Positions 25,609 through 37,654 of a stretch of 59,512 bases of DNA are shown here, piece by piece. The translations under genes and the position numbers were made by a program. The notes beneath the pieces were generated by a model. It did no database searches. It was not told the DNA's origin and was given only the letters and a program-made list of their open reading frames with translations. Source of the stretch: Pseudomonadota bacterium. GTDB lineage: Bacteria; Pseudomonadota; Gammaproteobacteria; Xanthomonadales; Rhodanobacteraceae. The DNA is taken from positions 1 through 59,512 of the forward strand of contig JAKQJM010000026.1 in assembly GCA_029561145.1 (NCBI GenBank), read 5' to 3'. The first letter of the stretch is position 1, and each line of letters starts with the position of its first letter.

Positions 25609-26370
25609 CTAGTCGCCGCGAGCGAGACGCGCCATTCGCTGGGCATCGGCAAGTATGCCGCGCAGCACGCGGAGCTCACGCTGATCAAGCGAAGCCCTCA
25701 GGAACAGACGGCGAAGGCGCTGCATGATGGTCCGCTCGGATCGACCTTTGTGAAAATCGATGTCACGCAGCGTGCTTGCCAGATGCTCGAAGAACCCCTC
25801 GAGTTCGACGCTGGATGCCGGGATATCGCGATTGGATGGGCGCGCTGGCGCATCCGACAGCACGGCCATGCGCATCTCGTAGGCGATCACCTGTACCGCC
25901 TGGGAAAGGTTGAGCGAGGAATAGGACGGATCGCTGGGAATGTGCACGGCGGCATGGCACAGCTTGATCTCGTCATTGCTCAGGCCAGAGCGTTCGTTAC
26001 CGAAGACGAACGCCACTTCGCAACCTGCCGTGATCGCATCGAGGGCGCGAGCGGCCGCGACGCGCGGCGACCATTCCTCCAATGCCACGCCGCGAAGCCT
26101 GGCCGTCGCACCGATCACAAGGCTGCAATCGGCGATGGCTTCGGGCAGATCGTTGGTGCAGATCGCCGCCTCGAGCACATCATCGGCGCCAGCGGCCAGC
26201 ACATGCGCGTCGATATGCGGAAACTGCTCCGGCGACACCAGCGACAGCCGCCGCAGGCCCATGGTCCGTATCGCCCGGGCCGCGCTGCCGATGTTTCCCG
26301 GGTGCGAGGTATGGGAGAGCACGAAACGCAGCTTGCGCAGCACTTCGTCGGCGAGTACCGCCTGATTCAT
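25609..26370 (-). CDS. trmJ: tRNA (cytidine/uridine-2'-O-)-methyltransferase TrmJ
   Basis: The 253-residue SPOUT enzyme methylates the ribose at position 32 of tRNA. Motif 1 is HPGNIGSAARAIRTMGL (about 23-39), motif 2 FVFGNERSGLSNDEI (about 117-131) and motif 3 IPSDPSYSSLNLSQAVQVIAYEMR, which forms the knot that binds SAM. A C-terminal helical extension (about 170-253) matches TrmJ rather than TrmL. ATG 26370 is supported by a perfect GGAGGG upstream; a much longer open frame upstream is not conserved. It is divergent from suhB. Confidence 0.93.
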   Translation of the reverse strand: MNQAVLADEVLRKLRFVLSHTSHPGNIGSAARAIRTMGLRRLSLVSPEQFPHIDAHVLAAGADDVLEAAICTNDLPEAIADCSLVIGATARLRGVALEEWSPRVAAARALDAITAGCEVAFVFGNERSGLSNDEIKLCHAAVHIPSDPSYSSLNLSQAVQVIAYEMRMAVLSDAPARPSNRDIPASSVELEGFFEHLASTLRDIDFHKGRSERTIMQRLRRLFLRASLDQRELRVLRGILADAQRMARLARGD

Positions 26371-26484
26371 TGATATTTCCCTCCGATTTGGCGGCCTGTC
26401 GGCGGATTTGGTAATCTTCCGCGCCGCGCGCGACCTGATCGTGATCGCATTGCTCTTTTTCAGTCCACTTCCGATGGAACCAAC

Positions 26485-27285
26485 ATGCCTAGACCCGCGG
26501 TAAACGTGGCGGTGCGCGCTGCGCGCGCCGCAGGCCAGATCATCCTTCGCTACATGAATCGCCTTGAAGGCCTGGCGGTTGTCGAAAAGCAACGCATGGA
26601 TTTCGCCTCGGAAGTCGACCGCGCCGCCGAGGCCGAGATCATACGCGAGCTGAAACGGGCTTTTCCCGCTCATGCGATTCTTGCCGAGGAATCAGGCGCC
26701 CAAGGCAAGGGCAAGCATGTCTGGGTCATCGATCCACTGGATGGCACGCACAACTACCTGCGCGGCTTCCCTCATTTCTGCGTATCGATCGGCATGCTGG
26801 AAAACGGTGAGCCGATGCATGCCGTCGTCTACGACCCGCTGCGTGACGAGTTGTTTACGGCGAGCCGAGGCGATGGAGCCTATCTCAATGATCGGCGCAT
26901 CCGCGTGAGTCCCCGGACGGAACTCGGTGGCGCCTTGCTCGCGACCGGATTCCCGTATCGCCAGCGTGCCCACCTCGATCCCCAGCTGGACATGACGCGC
27001 GCGCTGCTCGCTGACGCCGAAGACATCCGGCGCACCGGGTCCGCGGCGCTTGACCTGGCATACGTCGCCAACGGGCGCCTCGATGGTTACTTCGAGATCG
27101 GATTGAAACCCTGGGACATGGCAGCAGGTTGCCTGCTCGTGCGCGAGGCTGGCGGCCGCTATTGCGACTTCGTCGGGCGCGACGGCATCCCCGACACCGG
27201 AAACCTCGTCGCCGGCGGCCTGAAAGTCGTCGAAGGCATGGTCAAGGCGATTGCGCCGCAGCTGACGCCTGCGCTCTCGCGCTGA
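26485..27285 (+). CDS. suhB: Inositol-1-monophosphatase (SuhB)
   Basis: The 266-residue product is a Mg-dependent phosphatase with the two family signatures: EESGAQ followed by [24 protein letters not shown] (about 68-105) and [21 protein letters not shown] (about 210-230). Besides dephosphorylating inositol-1-phosphate, SuhB binds the rRNA antitermination complex in E. coli; divergent placement from trmJ is common in gammaproteobacteria. The ATG at 26485 begins [20 protein letters not shown], as in homologues. A strong terminator follows. Confidence 0.95.
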   Translation: MPRPAVNVAVRAARAAGQIILRYMNRLEGLAVVEKQRMDFASEVDRAAEAEIIRELKRAFPAHAILAEESGAQGKGKHVWVIDPLDGTHNYLRGFPHFCVSIGMLENGEPMHAVVYDPLRDELFTASRGDGAYLNDRRIRVSPRTELGGALLATGFPYRQRAHLDPQLDMTRALLADAEDIRRTGSAALDLAYVANGRLDGYFEIGLKPWDMAAGCLLVREAGGRYCDFVGRDGIPDTGNLVAGGLKVVEGMVKAIAPQLTPALSR

Positions 27286-27315
27286 ACTTGTTCCTGGCGC
27301 CACTGAGCAACGCAT

Positions 27316-27344
27316 AAAAAAAGCCCGGCTTGCGCCGGGCTTTT
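27316..27344. terminator. Bidirectional terminator between suhB and the OmpA-type gene
   Basis: A GCCCGGC/GCCGGGC stem with a 4-nt loop is flanked by an A-run on the left and TTTT on the right. It lies between two convergent genes and can terminate both. Confidence 0.9.
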
Positions 27345-27375
27345 CTTGTCACTGGAAGAAGTGACGTCTGACTGC

Positions 27376-28434
27376 TTACTGGTTACCGACCGAAAGCTCG
27401 GTGCGACGATTGCGTGCGCGGCCTTCCTTGGTGTCGTTCGTGTCGATCGGCTTGCTCTCACCGAAGCCGACAACGCCAGTGATCTGGCTGGCGCTGACGC
27501 CATGCGAGGTCAGGTAGTTGTAGACGATCTGGGCGCGACGCTCGGAAAGCTTCTGGTTGTACTCGTCGCTACCGATCGAGTCGGTATGGCCGTCGAGCTC
27601 AACGCGGACGTTCGGGTTGCGCGTCAGGACGTCAACCGCCTGATCGAGGATCGCAATCGAATCCGCCGTCGGTTCCTGCAGGGTCGGCGAGATATCCGAC
27701 TCGCTCGAACGCGGACGATCGAACTTGAAGTTGACACCACGCAGATCGATGACCACCGACGTATCAGCCGGCGTTTCCGGAGCCGCTTCCGGCGGCGACG
27801 GCGGCGGCGGCGCCGCTGCAGCTTCCGGCTCGACCGGCGCGCTGCCACCAAAACCGATCGTCAGACCGATCGAGGCGATGCCGTCGACGTAGTGGTTGTG
27901 GTCTTCAGCACCCGGGAACTGCCCACGCAGGCTGTTGTTGTCGTGGTCATAACGGGCAGCAAGCTCGCCACGCAGGGCGATGCGGTCGTTGAAGTTGTAC
28001 TGGACGCCACCACCGACCGTAGCCATCGGATCCCAACCATCATTCTGCACGGTGCCCGAATAGGCTGCGTGATGAAGGAAGCCGAGACCACCCAACACGT
28101 ACGGACGCCAGACCGAACCCTGTTCGCCGAAGAACCAGCGACCGGTCACGCCGACGCTGGCGCTTTCCCACTCACGACCAGAGCGGAACGAGCTGTTCTT
28201 GAAATCCGCGTCATTGATGGCGTATTCCGCATCGACGGAAAAATTCGGGTTGACCCACCAGCCGATGCCGAGGCCCGTATACAAAGAAGAATCCGTGTCA
28301 CGGTTGCTGTCGGAAAAGACGACACCGACGCGTGGAGCGATGTACCAGCTTCCATCCTGCGCGTGGGCAACGGAAACGCCTCCACCGATCATGGCGACAG
28401 CGATCAGCGCACTCAATGCCTTGTGTTTCATCAT
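27376..28434 (-). CDS. OmpA family outer-membrane protein
   Basis: The 352-residue product has a signal peptide (about 1-25, ending VAHA), an OmpA-like eight-strand beta-barrel domain (about 26-190, GSWYIAPRVGVVFSD onward), a Pro/Ala-rich hinge (about 192-220) and an OmpA C-terminal peptidoglycan-binding domain (about 225-345) with RVELDGHTDSIGSDEYNQKLSERRAQIV. It probably links the outer membrane to peptidoglycan. The tandem ATG ATG at 28434 and 28431 follows an AGGA; I chose the first. The 222-nt upstream region is AT-rich around 28550-28620 and likely holds the promoter, but I see no clean -35/-10 pair. Confidence 0.93.
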   Translation of the reverse strand: MMKHKALSALIAVAMIGGGVSVAHAQDGSWYIAPRVGVVFSDSNRDTDSSLYTGLGIGWWVNPNFSVDAEYAINDADFKNSSFRSGREWESASVGVTGRWFFGEQGSVWRPYVLGGLGFLHHAAYSGTVQNDGWDPMATVGGGVQYNFNDRIALRGELAARYDHDNNSLRGQFPGAEDHNHYVDGIASIGLTIGFGGSAPVEPEAAAAPPPPSPPEAAPETPADTSVVIDLRGVNFKFDRPRSSESDISPTLQEPTADSIAILDQAVDVLTRNPNVRVELDGHTDSIGSDEYNQKLSERRAQIVYNYLTSHGVSASQITGVVGFGESKPIDTNDTKEGRARNRRTELSVGNQ

Positions 28435-28656
28435 TGCAGATTCCTCATTTTTGTTAGATCCAGACTCGACCGACATGGTGCCACCCAAGAAGCCGGCACC
28501 CGGTTGACCGACATGATACGACGATTCACGGATTGGCGAACAGGATATTAACAATCAATTCGCCACCCTGTCTGAACGTGAAATTTCAATGCATTTTCTT
28601 TAAATTCAACAAGTTAGGCTGATTGAATCATGAATGCCGCGTTAAGCGCGGTCGCG

Positions 28657-30108
28657 TCACATCGCAAACAAATTCAAAAGATGATGGATCGGCATCGCTT
28701 CGAAGGTCGATGGATCCTTGCTCGCGGCGAGGATCCGGGCAACGTTGGGCGCAGGCAATTGCGCAGTCACGGCCGCCTCGAACTTCCTGAGCAACACCGG
28801 AATGCCCTCGTCGCGACGCCTGCGATGGCCGATCGGATAGTCGATCGAGACCTTCGACGTGGCGCTGCCATCCTTGAAGAAAACCTGCAGTGAATTGCCG
28901 ATATAACGCTTGTCGGGATCGAAATAGTCCCTGGTGAACCCGGGGTTCTCCTTCACATTCATTTTTGCGCGCAGTGCATCGATGCGGGCATCTGCGGCGA
29001 CGTCGTCATTGTAGTCGTCCGCAACGAGGCGACCGAAGATCAGCGGCACGGCGACCATGTACTGGATGCAGTGGTCGCGATCGGCGTAATTGGCCAGGGG
29101 TCCGGTCTTGTCGATGATGCGCACGCCGGCTTCCTGGGTCTCGATCTCGATGCGCTCGATATCCTCGAGCCGCGCGGAAACCTCGGCATGCAGTTGCATC
29201 GCGCATTCGACCGCGGTCTGGGCGTGGAACTCGGCCGGAAAGCTGATCTTGAACAGGACGTTCTCCATCACATAGCTGCCGAACGGGCGCTCGAACTCGA
29301 ATTCCCGGCCCTTGAACGCGATGTCATAGAAGCCCCAGGTTTTTGCCGAGAGCGCCGACGGATAACCGACGACGTTCTTGTCGACAGCGTTGAGGGCATG
29401 CGTCACGGCGCGCCGACAGGCATCGCCGGCCGCCCAGCTCTTGCGTGGTCCCGTGTTCGGTGCGTGTCGGTAGGTCCGCAGGACGCCGTTGTCGATCCAG
29501 CTATGCGAGATGGCATTGATGATCTGTTCGCGGCTGCCACCGAGCATGGCGGTAGCGACCGCCGTCGATGCAAGGCGAACCAGGATGACGTGGTCAAGTC
29601 CGACCCGGTTGAAGCTGTTCTTGAGCGCATAGCAGCCCTGGATCTCGTGGGCCTTGATTGCCCAGGTCAGGACGTCGCGAACGGTCAGCGGAGTGCCGCC
29701 TTCCCGCTCCGCCTTGCGCGAGAGGTAATCGGCAACCGCCAGGATCGCACCGAGATTGTCGGAAGGATGGCCCCATTCCGCAGCCAGCCAGGTATCGTTG
29801 AAGTCGAGCCAGCGGATCTGCGTGCCAATGGCGAATGCTGCCTGCACCGGATCGAGTTCGTGACTCGTTCCGGGGACACGCACGCCGCCAGGAAGCACGG
29901 CGCCTGGCACGATCGGCCCAAGATGCTTGACGCAATCGGGGAACTTCATTGCAAGCATCGAGGTAGCCAGCGAGTCGAGCAACATGTAGCGCGCCGTGTC
30001 GTAGGCTTCCTGCGAGTCGATGACGTAGTCGGCCACATAGTTGGCGATGTCGACCATCGGCTGGTCGGGATCCGGCCGTACGGCCGAGCGGATGTCATGT
30101 CCGGACAT
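28657..30108 (-). CDS. prpD: 2-methylcitrate dehydratase PrpD
   Basis: The 483-residue product is exactly the length of E. coli PrpD and shares its features: VADYVIDSQEAYDTARYMLLDSLA near the N-terminus, the conserved LDFNDTWLAAEWGHPSDNLGAILAVADYL (about 100-128) and YPIGHRRRRDEGIPVLLRKF near the C-terminus. It is the cofactor-independent enzyme that dehydrates 2-methylcitrate to methylaconitate in propionate breakdown. It lies about 6 kb from prpB-prpC, with fadH divergent from it. No acnD, prpF or prpR is present in the window. Confidence 0.93.
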   Translation of the reverse strand: MSGHDIRSAVRPDPDQPMVDIANYVADYVIDSQEAYDTARYMLLDSLATSMLAMKFPDCVKHLGPIVPGAVLPGGVRVPGTSHELDPVQAAFAIGTQIRWLDFNDTWLAAEWGHPSDNLGAILAVADYLSRKAEREGGTPLTVRDVLTWAIKAHEIQGCYALKNSFNRVGLDHVILVRLASTAVATAMLGGSREQIINAISHSWIDNGVLRTYRHAPNTGPRKSWAAGDACRRAVTHALNAVDKNVVGYPSALSAKTWGFYDIAFKGREFEFERPFGSYVMENVLFKISFPAEFHAQTAVECAMQLHAEVSARLEDIERIEIETQEAGVRIIDKTGPLANYADRDHCIQYMVAVPLIFGRLVADDYNDDVAADARIDALRAKMNVKENPGFTRDYFDPDKRYIGNSLQVFFKDGSATSKVSIDYPIGHRRRRDEGIPVLLRKFEAAVTAQLPAPNVARILAASKDPSTFEAMPIHHLLNLFAM

Positions 30109-30301
30109 GAAGGATTTCCAGTGGAAAGAAGAGGGATCGCCGAACCATCGGGACGGGTTCGCGAAACACCCTATTGTGCCAGATGCCCCGGATTCCTACC
30201 TCCCGAATGACACCGGCTCGCGCCGTTTCGAGGCGCGGACCGGAACCTGACCTGGCATCACGCAGAATCGATGCCCACAGCACGACTTGCCGACTCGGTG
30301 A

Positions 30302-32362
<2,061 letters not shown>

Positions 32363-32528
32363 CGCCCAGCGCCGCATTCAACGCGGCCCGCGGCTCCGAG
32401 CCGGACGTTGCCGAGTCTGCACCACGCCCTGACGAACCGTCGACTGGTTCGCACTCCGCTGTGCGAGCATGTCTCTTTTCAGCACGGAATTGCGTACTAG
32501 GATCGATCGATCAAACGGGAGCAAAGCC

Positions 32529-35453
32529 ATGTCCAGCATGTCGCGAGTATCAAGACCCACTTCAAGCCTGATCGCGATCTGCACGATCATGCTCAGCGCC
32601 GTCAGCGCGGAGGCGGCGGTCGGAACCTGGAGCACGGCCGGACCTTACGGCGGATCCGACAATGTGCTCCTCGTTTACGAGGCGGGGCCGAGCACCCTGT
32701 TCGCCGCCGGGCGCGGTGGTCTGTTCCGCAGCCTCAGCAGCGGCAACGCCTGGCAAAGGATCGAGGTTGGCTTGCCGGAATCGTATTCCACGCAGAACCT
32801 CGTCGCCGCAACCAGTACGCCGGTCCTCTATCTGTCCACGTACCACCAGTTGTTCCGGTCAGGAAACGGAGGAGATCTCTGGGTGCCCATTGGATCGCCG
32901 ACCCCTGCGGGCAATTCCATCAGTGATATCTCGCTGCGGCGCGCGACCAGCAACAGCATCGCGATCGCCGCCACGAATGGCGCCTACGTTTCCACCAACG
33001 GCGGCAGCACCTGGACCGGGCCGGGCGCATCGGGAACCAGCGCCTACTTCAGCAAGATCCTGTTCGCTGCCGACGGATCCCTCTATCTCGGTGTCGACTA
33101 CGCGGATCCAGCCAATTTCGGTGGAGCAATCCTGCTGAAGAGCACGGATGGAGGAGCGAGCTGGCTACCCCTGCCGAACCAGCCTCCAGGCCTGTTCGGT
33201 GTAAGCGTTCTGGTGGCTTCACCCGCCGATCCACAGCGACTTTATCTCAGCGACGGCGGGATTGTCGTGACCAGTGGCAACGGGGGCGCAACCTGGAGTT
33301 CGCTGAGCCTGCCGACGGCTGGCGCCGGATGCGGAGTAGTCCAGACCATTTCACCGCACCCGACCAATGCACTCTCCGTCTTTGTCGGATGCCGCAACAA
33401 CGGGGTGAGCTTCGCCGCAGATGCAAGCGCGCCCGTGTGGACTACCTGGACCACCGCCAACGGCCTCAGCTCGAACGGCACCGATCCGGTTCAAGCCAGC
33501 GCCATCGCAGTACATCCAGGGTTTCCGGCAACTGGCACGCTGTGGACCGGCACGTTCGACGGTGGTCTGTTCAGGTCAACCAACGGTGGTACGACCTGGA
33601 GCACCATCAATAGCGGTTTCGAGTCGGTCAACATCCGCGCGCTCGCCCCGCATCCAGTCGATGTCAATCCGTCGGGCGCCGTTGTGTTGGCTGGATACGG
33701 CGACTCCTTCACGACGACGACACCGATCTACAAGTCATCCAATGGTGGCACGAACTGGCTGACGTCCATGACCGGCCTCAATGCCGAACAGATCCGCTCG
33801 ATCACGATCGATCCCACCACCGTCGACAACGACCAGTTCACGAGCGAGAACTTCACCGTGTATGCGGCGGGAAGGTCCGAGCGCATCCCGACGCTGGCGA
33901 GCAAGGACGGCGGCATCTACAAGAGCACGGATGCCGGCAACACGTGGACGACGATCGATAACGGGATTGCGCTGGTGAACGGCGTGCGCGACATGGGAAC
34001 AGTCCGCAGCATCGCGGCCGATCCGCGTTCATGCGCCGCGCCACCGGCCAGTGGTCCGTGTCCGATCGGAAGTGGTCCTCTGCAGACCCTGTTCGCGGCG
34101 GGTGCGGGACGCCCGAATTTCAGCGCGCCGGGCCTGCCGAACCTCTCGTCGCGGATCTACAAGAGCACGAACGCCGGCGCACTGTGGACCGCATCCGAGA
34201 GCGGATTGCCCCTGCCACAGGATCTCGGTCCGGCTGGCGCGGGCAATTTTGCGTTGATGGGCGGCATCGTCCCTCTCGTGTTCGATCCTTCCAATACGCA
34301 GACGATCTACATCGGCAGCTTTCTTTCCTGGAATAGCACAGCGGTCGGGGCAACCGAGCCCACCCTGGCCAACGGGGTTTTCAAATCGACCAATGGCGGC
34401 GCGAGCTGGACGCATGCGAGCAACGGGCTGCCTCACGTGCTCTCGCCGGCCAGCTCCCAATACGACGTGCTCGCGCTTGCGATCAACCCTGCCAATCCGC
34501 AGGTCCTGTACGCGGGTGTCATCAACTTCTACTCGTCGACTGTTGCGGGGCGTGTCTTCAAGACCATCGACGGCGGCGCCAACTGGTTTGAGTCGAGTAC
34601 CGGAATTGCCGGCCAGGATGTGCGCGCGCTGTATCTGGATCCGATGGATCCCACCGGCGAAACGCTTTACGCGGGGACCGGCGGCGACGGTGCCAATCCA
34701 GGCGGTGTCTACGTAACGACGAATGGCGGAGCGAACTGGAATTCGCTGAGCATCGGCCTGCCCGCCGATGCAGTCACCGCGCTGGCCATGCCGGCACGCA
34801 GCGTCGGCTCTGCTCCCAGGATCCTTGTCGGTACGAATGCGGGCGTCTGGGACTACACAGGCGCACCGGATCCGGATTCCGACGGATCTCCGTCGCCCGT
34901 CGAGAACAGCGTCCTTGCGGGTGACGGGAACGCGGATGGAACTCCCGACGCGAGCCAGGCCACGGTGGCCTCGCTGTCGGGACCGGGCAGCGCGATTGCC
35001 GCAACCACGCAAAGTCCACAAGGTTCGATTGTCCAGGTAACCGTCGCGATCGTCCCGGAAAACGGCGGCTGCACCCAGCTCAATGACAGCACGACGCTGC
35101 TGGCCGACCTGTACCCACCCGACCCGATTGGCGCGTTGGGCAGCCACGCACCGTGGGGACTGGTCAGCTTCTCGTTGCCTGGCTGCAGCCATGCCAGGGT
35201 GCGCGTGACCTTCCACGGCGCCAACTTCACTGCGGCTTCGAAATGGAGAAACTACGGTCCACGCATTCCGGGAGACGCGACGTCGTTCGGCTGGTATTCG
35301 TTCACCGGCGCCCAGCGCATCAATGCCCAGACCTGGGAACTGTCGATCGATGCGAGTCGACAGGGCAACTACCGCAATGACGGCGACAACATCCTCTTCG
35401 TCGGCGGACCCGGCGAGCTTCCGGACCTGATCTTCGACAACGGCATCGAATGA
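32529..35453 (+). CDS. Large secreted beta-propeller protein with BNR/Asp-box repeats
   Basis: The 974-residue product has a signal peptide (about 1-30, ending AEAA) and about twelve Asp-box motifs of the form NGGxxW or DGGxxW (for example NGGSTWTGP, DGGASWLPL, NGGTTWSTI, DGGANWFES), spread from about residue 75 to 770. These predict one or two sialidase- or VPS10-like beta-propellers. The C-terminal 200 residues begin with an acidic DPDSDGSPSPVENSVLAGDGNADG linker, which resembles a Ca-binding thrombospondin type 3 turn, and end in PDLIFDNGIE. No enzyme active site could be identified. It is probably an extracellular or surface protein. A hairpin terminator follows. Confidence 0.85.
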   Translation: MSSMSRVSRPTSSLIAICTIMLSAVSAEAAVGTWSTAGPYGGSDNVLLVYEAGPSTLFAAGRGGLFRSLSSGNAWQRIEVGLPESYSTQNLVAATSTPVLYLSTYHQLFRSGNGGDLWVPIGSPTPAGNSISDISLRRATSNSIAIAATNGAYVSTNGGSTWTGPGASGTSAYFSKILFAADGSLYLGVDYADPANFGGAILLKSTDGGASWLPLPNQPPGLFGVSVLVASPADPQRLYLSDGGIVVTSGNGGATWSSLSLPTAGAGCGVVQTISPHPTNALSVFVGCRNNGVSFAADASAPVWTTWTTANGLSSNGTDPVQASAIAVHPGFPATGTLWTGTFDGGLFRSTNGGTTWSTINSGFESVNIRALAPHPVDVNPSGAVVLAGYGDSFTTTTPIYKSSNGGTNWLTSMTGLNAEQIRSITIDPTTVDNDQFTSENFTVYAAGRSERIPTLASKDGGIYKSTDAGNTWTTIDNGIALVNGVRDMGTVRSIAADPRSCAAPPASGPCPIGSGPLQTLFAAGAGRPNFSAPGLPNLSSRIYKSTNAGALWTASESGLPLPQDLGPAGAGNFALMGGIVPLVFDPSNTQTIYIGSFLSWNSTAVGATEPTLANGVFKSTNGGASWTHASNGLPHVLSPASSQYDVLALAINPANPQVLYAGVINFYSSTVAGRVFKTIDGGANWFESSTGIAGQDVRALYLDPMDPTGETLYAGTGGDGANPGGVYVTTNGGANWNSLSIGLPADAVTALAMPARSVGSAPRILVGTNAGVWDYTGAPDPDSDGSPSPVENSVLAGDGNADGTPDASQATVASLSGPGSAIAATTQSPQGSIVQVTVAIVPENGGCTQLNDSTTLLADLYPPDPIGALGSHAPWGLVSFSLPGCSHARVRVTFHGANFTAASKWRNYGPRIPGDATSFGWYSFTGAQRINAQTWELSIDASRQGNYRNDGDNILFVGGPGELPDLIFDNGIE

Positions 35454-35460
35454 CGAAGAC

Positions 35461-35493
35461 CCGACGCCCCTGCACGACATGCAGGGGCGTCGG
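35461..35493 (+). terminator. Long hairpin after the beta-propeller gene
   Basis: A 14-bp perfect stem (CCGACGCCCCTGCA with TGCAGGGGCGTCGG) and a 5-nt loop start 7 nt after the stop codon. A T-run is missing, but the stem is very stable. Confidence 0.7.
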
Positions 35494-35673
35494 GGATTAG
35501 CCCGCTCGATCGAATCAAGGCAAGCGCCGGCGCAACACTGCTGTTTCGGGAACATGCAGAAATCCGCGAGGGTGTACGGACCCGCCGCGACCTCGAATCA
35601 TCCGCAGCGCGGACTTGAAATCGAGGCACACTGGAGCCACGCTCCGAGACCCACTTCTCTGAGGACCCTCCCG

Positions 35674-36282
35674 ATGAAGCTCTACTACCTGCCGGGCGCG
35701 TGTTCACTGGCCGACCATATCGTTCTCGAATGGATCGGCAAGCCGTACGAGGCCGCTGCCGTGCCACGCGAACAGCTCAAGAAAGAATTCCTCAAGATCA
35801 ACCCGAACGGTGCGGTACCCGCGCTCGATGTCGATGGCTGGATCCTTACCCAGAACGTCGCGATCCTCAACTACCTGGCAGACTCGAATCCGCAAAGCGG
35901 GCTTGGTGGCGATGGTTCGCCGCGCAGTCGCGCGGAAATCAATCGCTGGCTCACCTTCGCCAATGCCGACGTGCATCCGAGTTTTGGCCCGTTGTTCGGG
36001 TCGACGGCTTATCTTGAAGACACGACGGTGATCGACAGGACCAGGGACGCTGCAAAAATGAAACTGCGCGGCCTGTTTGAAAAGGCGGACGACCGGCTCA
36101 AGGGACGCGATTGGCTGGCGGATTCACGCTCGATCGCCGATCCGTATCTCTATGTCACCCTGCGCTGGGCGCGGAAATTCGGCGTCGATCTGGCAGGCCT
36201 GCAGGAACTTGCCCGGTTCTTCGATCGAATCGAGGCTGATCCGGCCGTGCAAAAAGTGCTCAGGGACGAAGGCATCGCCTGA
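35674..36282 (+). CDS. Glutathione S-transferase
   Basis: The 202-residue product starts MKLYYLPGACSLADHIVLEWIGKPYE, the thioredoxin-like N-terminal domain of beta-class bacterial GSTs with Ser11 near the usual Cys10 region. It also has NPNGAVPALDVDGWILTQNVAILNYLAD, containing the cis-Pro and glutathione-binding residues. The all-helical C-terminal domain contains the N-capping box SIADPYLYVTLRWA. It probably conjugates or reduces electrophiles in the cytoplasm. ATG 35674 is preceded by GAGGA. It sits alone between two terminators. Confidence 0.92.
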   Translation: MKLYYLPGACSLADHIVLEWIGKPYEAAAVPREQLKKEFLKINPNGAVPALDVDGWILTQNVAILNYLADSNPQSGLGGDGSPRSRAEINRWLTFANADVHPSFGPLFGSTAYLEDTTVIDRTRDAAKMKLRGLFEKADDRLKGRDWLADSRSIADPYLYVTLRWARKFGVDLAGLQELARFFDRIEADPAVQKVLRDEGIA

Positions 36283-36307
36283 TACAGCAAATGACCGATG
36301 AAATGCG

Positions 36308-36334
36308 AAAAGGCCGCGTATTGCGCGGCCTTTT
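36308..36334. terminator. Bidirectional terminator between the GST gene and prpC
   Basis: AAAAGGCCGC pairs with GCGGCCTTTT across a 7-nt loop between two convergent genes. The A-run and T-run make it effective on both strands. Confidence 0.9.
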
Positions 36335-36351
36335 CATTTCTGCAATCACGA

Positions 36352-37500
36352 TCAGCGCTTGTCGATCGGGACGAATTCGAGATCCTCCGGACCGGTGTAG
36401 TTCGCGCTCGGGCGGATGATCTTGCCGTCGATGCGCTGCTCGATCACATGTGCGCTCCAGCCAGCGGTGCGCGAGATCACGAACAGCGGCGTGAACATCG
36501 CCGTCGGCACGCCCATCATGTGATAGCTCACCGCGCTGAACCAGTCGAGGTTCGGGAACATCTTCTTGATCTCCCACATCGTCGATTCGAGCCGCTCGGC
36601 GATATCGAACATCTTCGTGTTGCCCTGCTCGGCGGAAAGCTCGCGGGCGACTTCCTTGATGACCTTGTTGCGTGGATCGCTGACCGTGTACACGGGATGG
36701 CCGAAGCCGATCACGACTTCCTTGCGCTCGACCCGCGCGCGGATGTCGGCCTCGGCCTCGTCTGGCGTGTCGTAGCGCTTCTGGATCTCGAACGCCACTT
36801 CGTTCGCACCGCCATGCTTCGGGCCGCGCAGGGCGCCGATACCACCCGCGATGCTCGAATACATGTCGCTGCCGGTGCCCGCGATCACGCGCGAGGCGAA
36901 GGTCGACGCGTTGAATTCATGCTCGGCGTAAAGGATCAGCGAAGTGTGCATGGCCCGCGTCCACGACTCGCGCGGGGCCTTGCCGTGCAGCAGGTGCAGG
37001 AAATGCCCGCCGATCGAATCGTCGTCGGTTTCGACATCGATGCGCTTGCCGTTTACCGCAAAGTGATACCAGTAAAGCAGGACCGAGCCGAGCGATGCCA
37101 TCAGCCGGTCGGCGATATCGCGCGCGCCGGGATGGTTGTGGTCGTCCTTCTCGGGCAGCACGCAACCCAGCACGGAAACGCCAGTGCGCATGACGTCCAT
37201 CGGATGCGCCGAGGCAGGAATGTGCTCGAGCACGGTCTTCAACGATGCCGGGATCCCGCGCAACGACTTCAGCTTGATCTTGTACGCCGCCAGTTCGGCC
37301 GTGGTCGGCAACTTGCCGTGCACGAGCAGATGGGCGATTTCCTCGAACTCGCAGGTGGTGGCGACATCGAGGATGTCGTAGCCGCGGTAGTGCAGGTCGT
37401 TGCCGCTGCGGCCAACCGTGCAAAGCGCGGTGTTGCCGGCGGCTACGCCGGAAAGTGCGACCGATTTCTTCGGCTTGAAGGGGACTACAGGTTCGCTCAT
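36352..37500 (-). CDS. prpC: 2-methylcitrate synthase
   Basis: The 382-residue citrate-synthase-family enzyme condenses propionyl-CoA with oxaloacetate. Residues typical of PrpC over citrate synthase are visible: [28 protein letters not shown] at the N-terminus, [15 protein letters not shown] (about 266-280), and the C-terminal [11 protein letters not shown]. Catalytic histidines lie in GPKHGGANE and GHPVY. The start at 37500 has GGAG upstream. prpB lies 154 nt upstream on the same strand, so both probably share a transcript or regulator. The short length excludes hexameric GltA. Confidence 0.93.
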   Translation of the reverse strand: MSEPVVPFKPKKSVALSGVAAGNTALCTVGRSGNDLHYRGYDILDVATTCEFEEIAHLLVHGKLPTTAELAAYKIKLKSLRGIPASLKTVLEHIPASAHPMDVMRTGVSVLGCVLPEKDDHNHPGARDIADRLMASLGSVLLYWYHFAVNGKRIDVETDDDSIGGHFLHLLHGKAPRESWTRAMHTSLILYAEHEFNASTFASRVIAGTGSDMYSSIAGGIGALRGPKHGGANEVAFEIQKRYDTPDEAEADIRARVERKEVVIGFGHPVYTVSDPRNKVIKEVARELSAEQGNTKMFDIAERLESTMWEIKKMFPNLDWFSAVSYHMMGVPTAMFTPLFVISRTAGWSAHVIEQRIDGKIIRPSANYTGPEDLEFVPIDKR

Positions 37501-37654
37501 TGCTGCTCCGTACTTGTCGATGTCGGCGGCGCTGGGTTCGCGCAGCCGGGTAGTGGGAAGCGGCGCGCTTCAGGCGCTGACGCGTTCGTCGTTGAATGCG
37601 CGGCACGTCGCGACCGTCGCGACGGCGGGTATCGTGTTCAGTCGGTAGCTCGCC

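Noticed and set aside
34029-35555. 508-codon minus-strand frame opposite the beta-propeller gene
   Set aside because: Arg-rich shadow frame; the plus strand carries repeated Asp-box motifs and a signal peptide.
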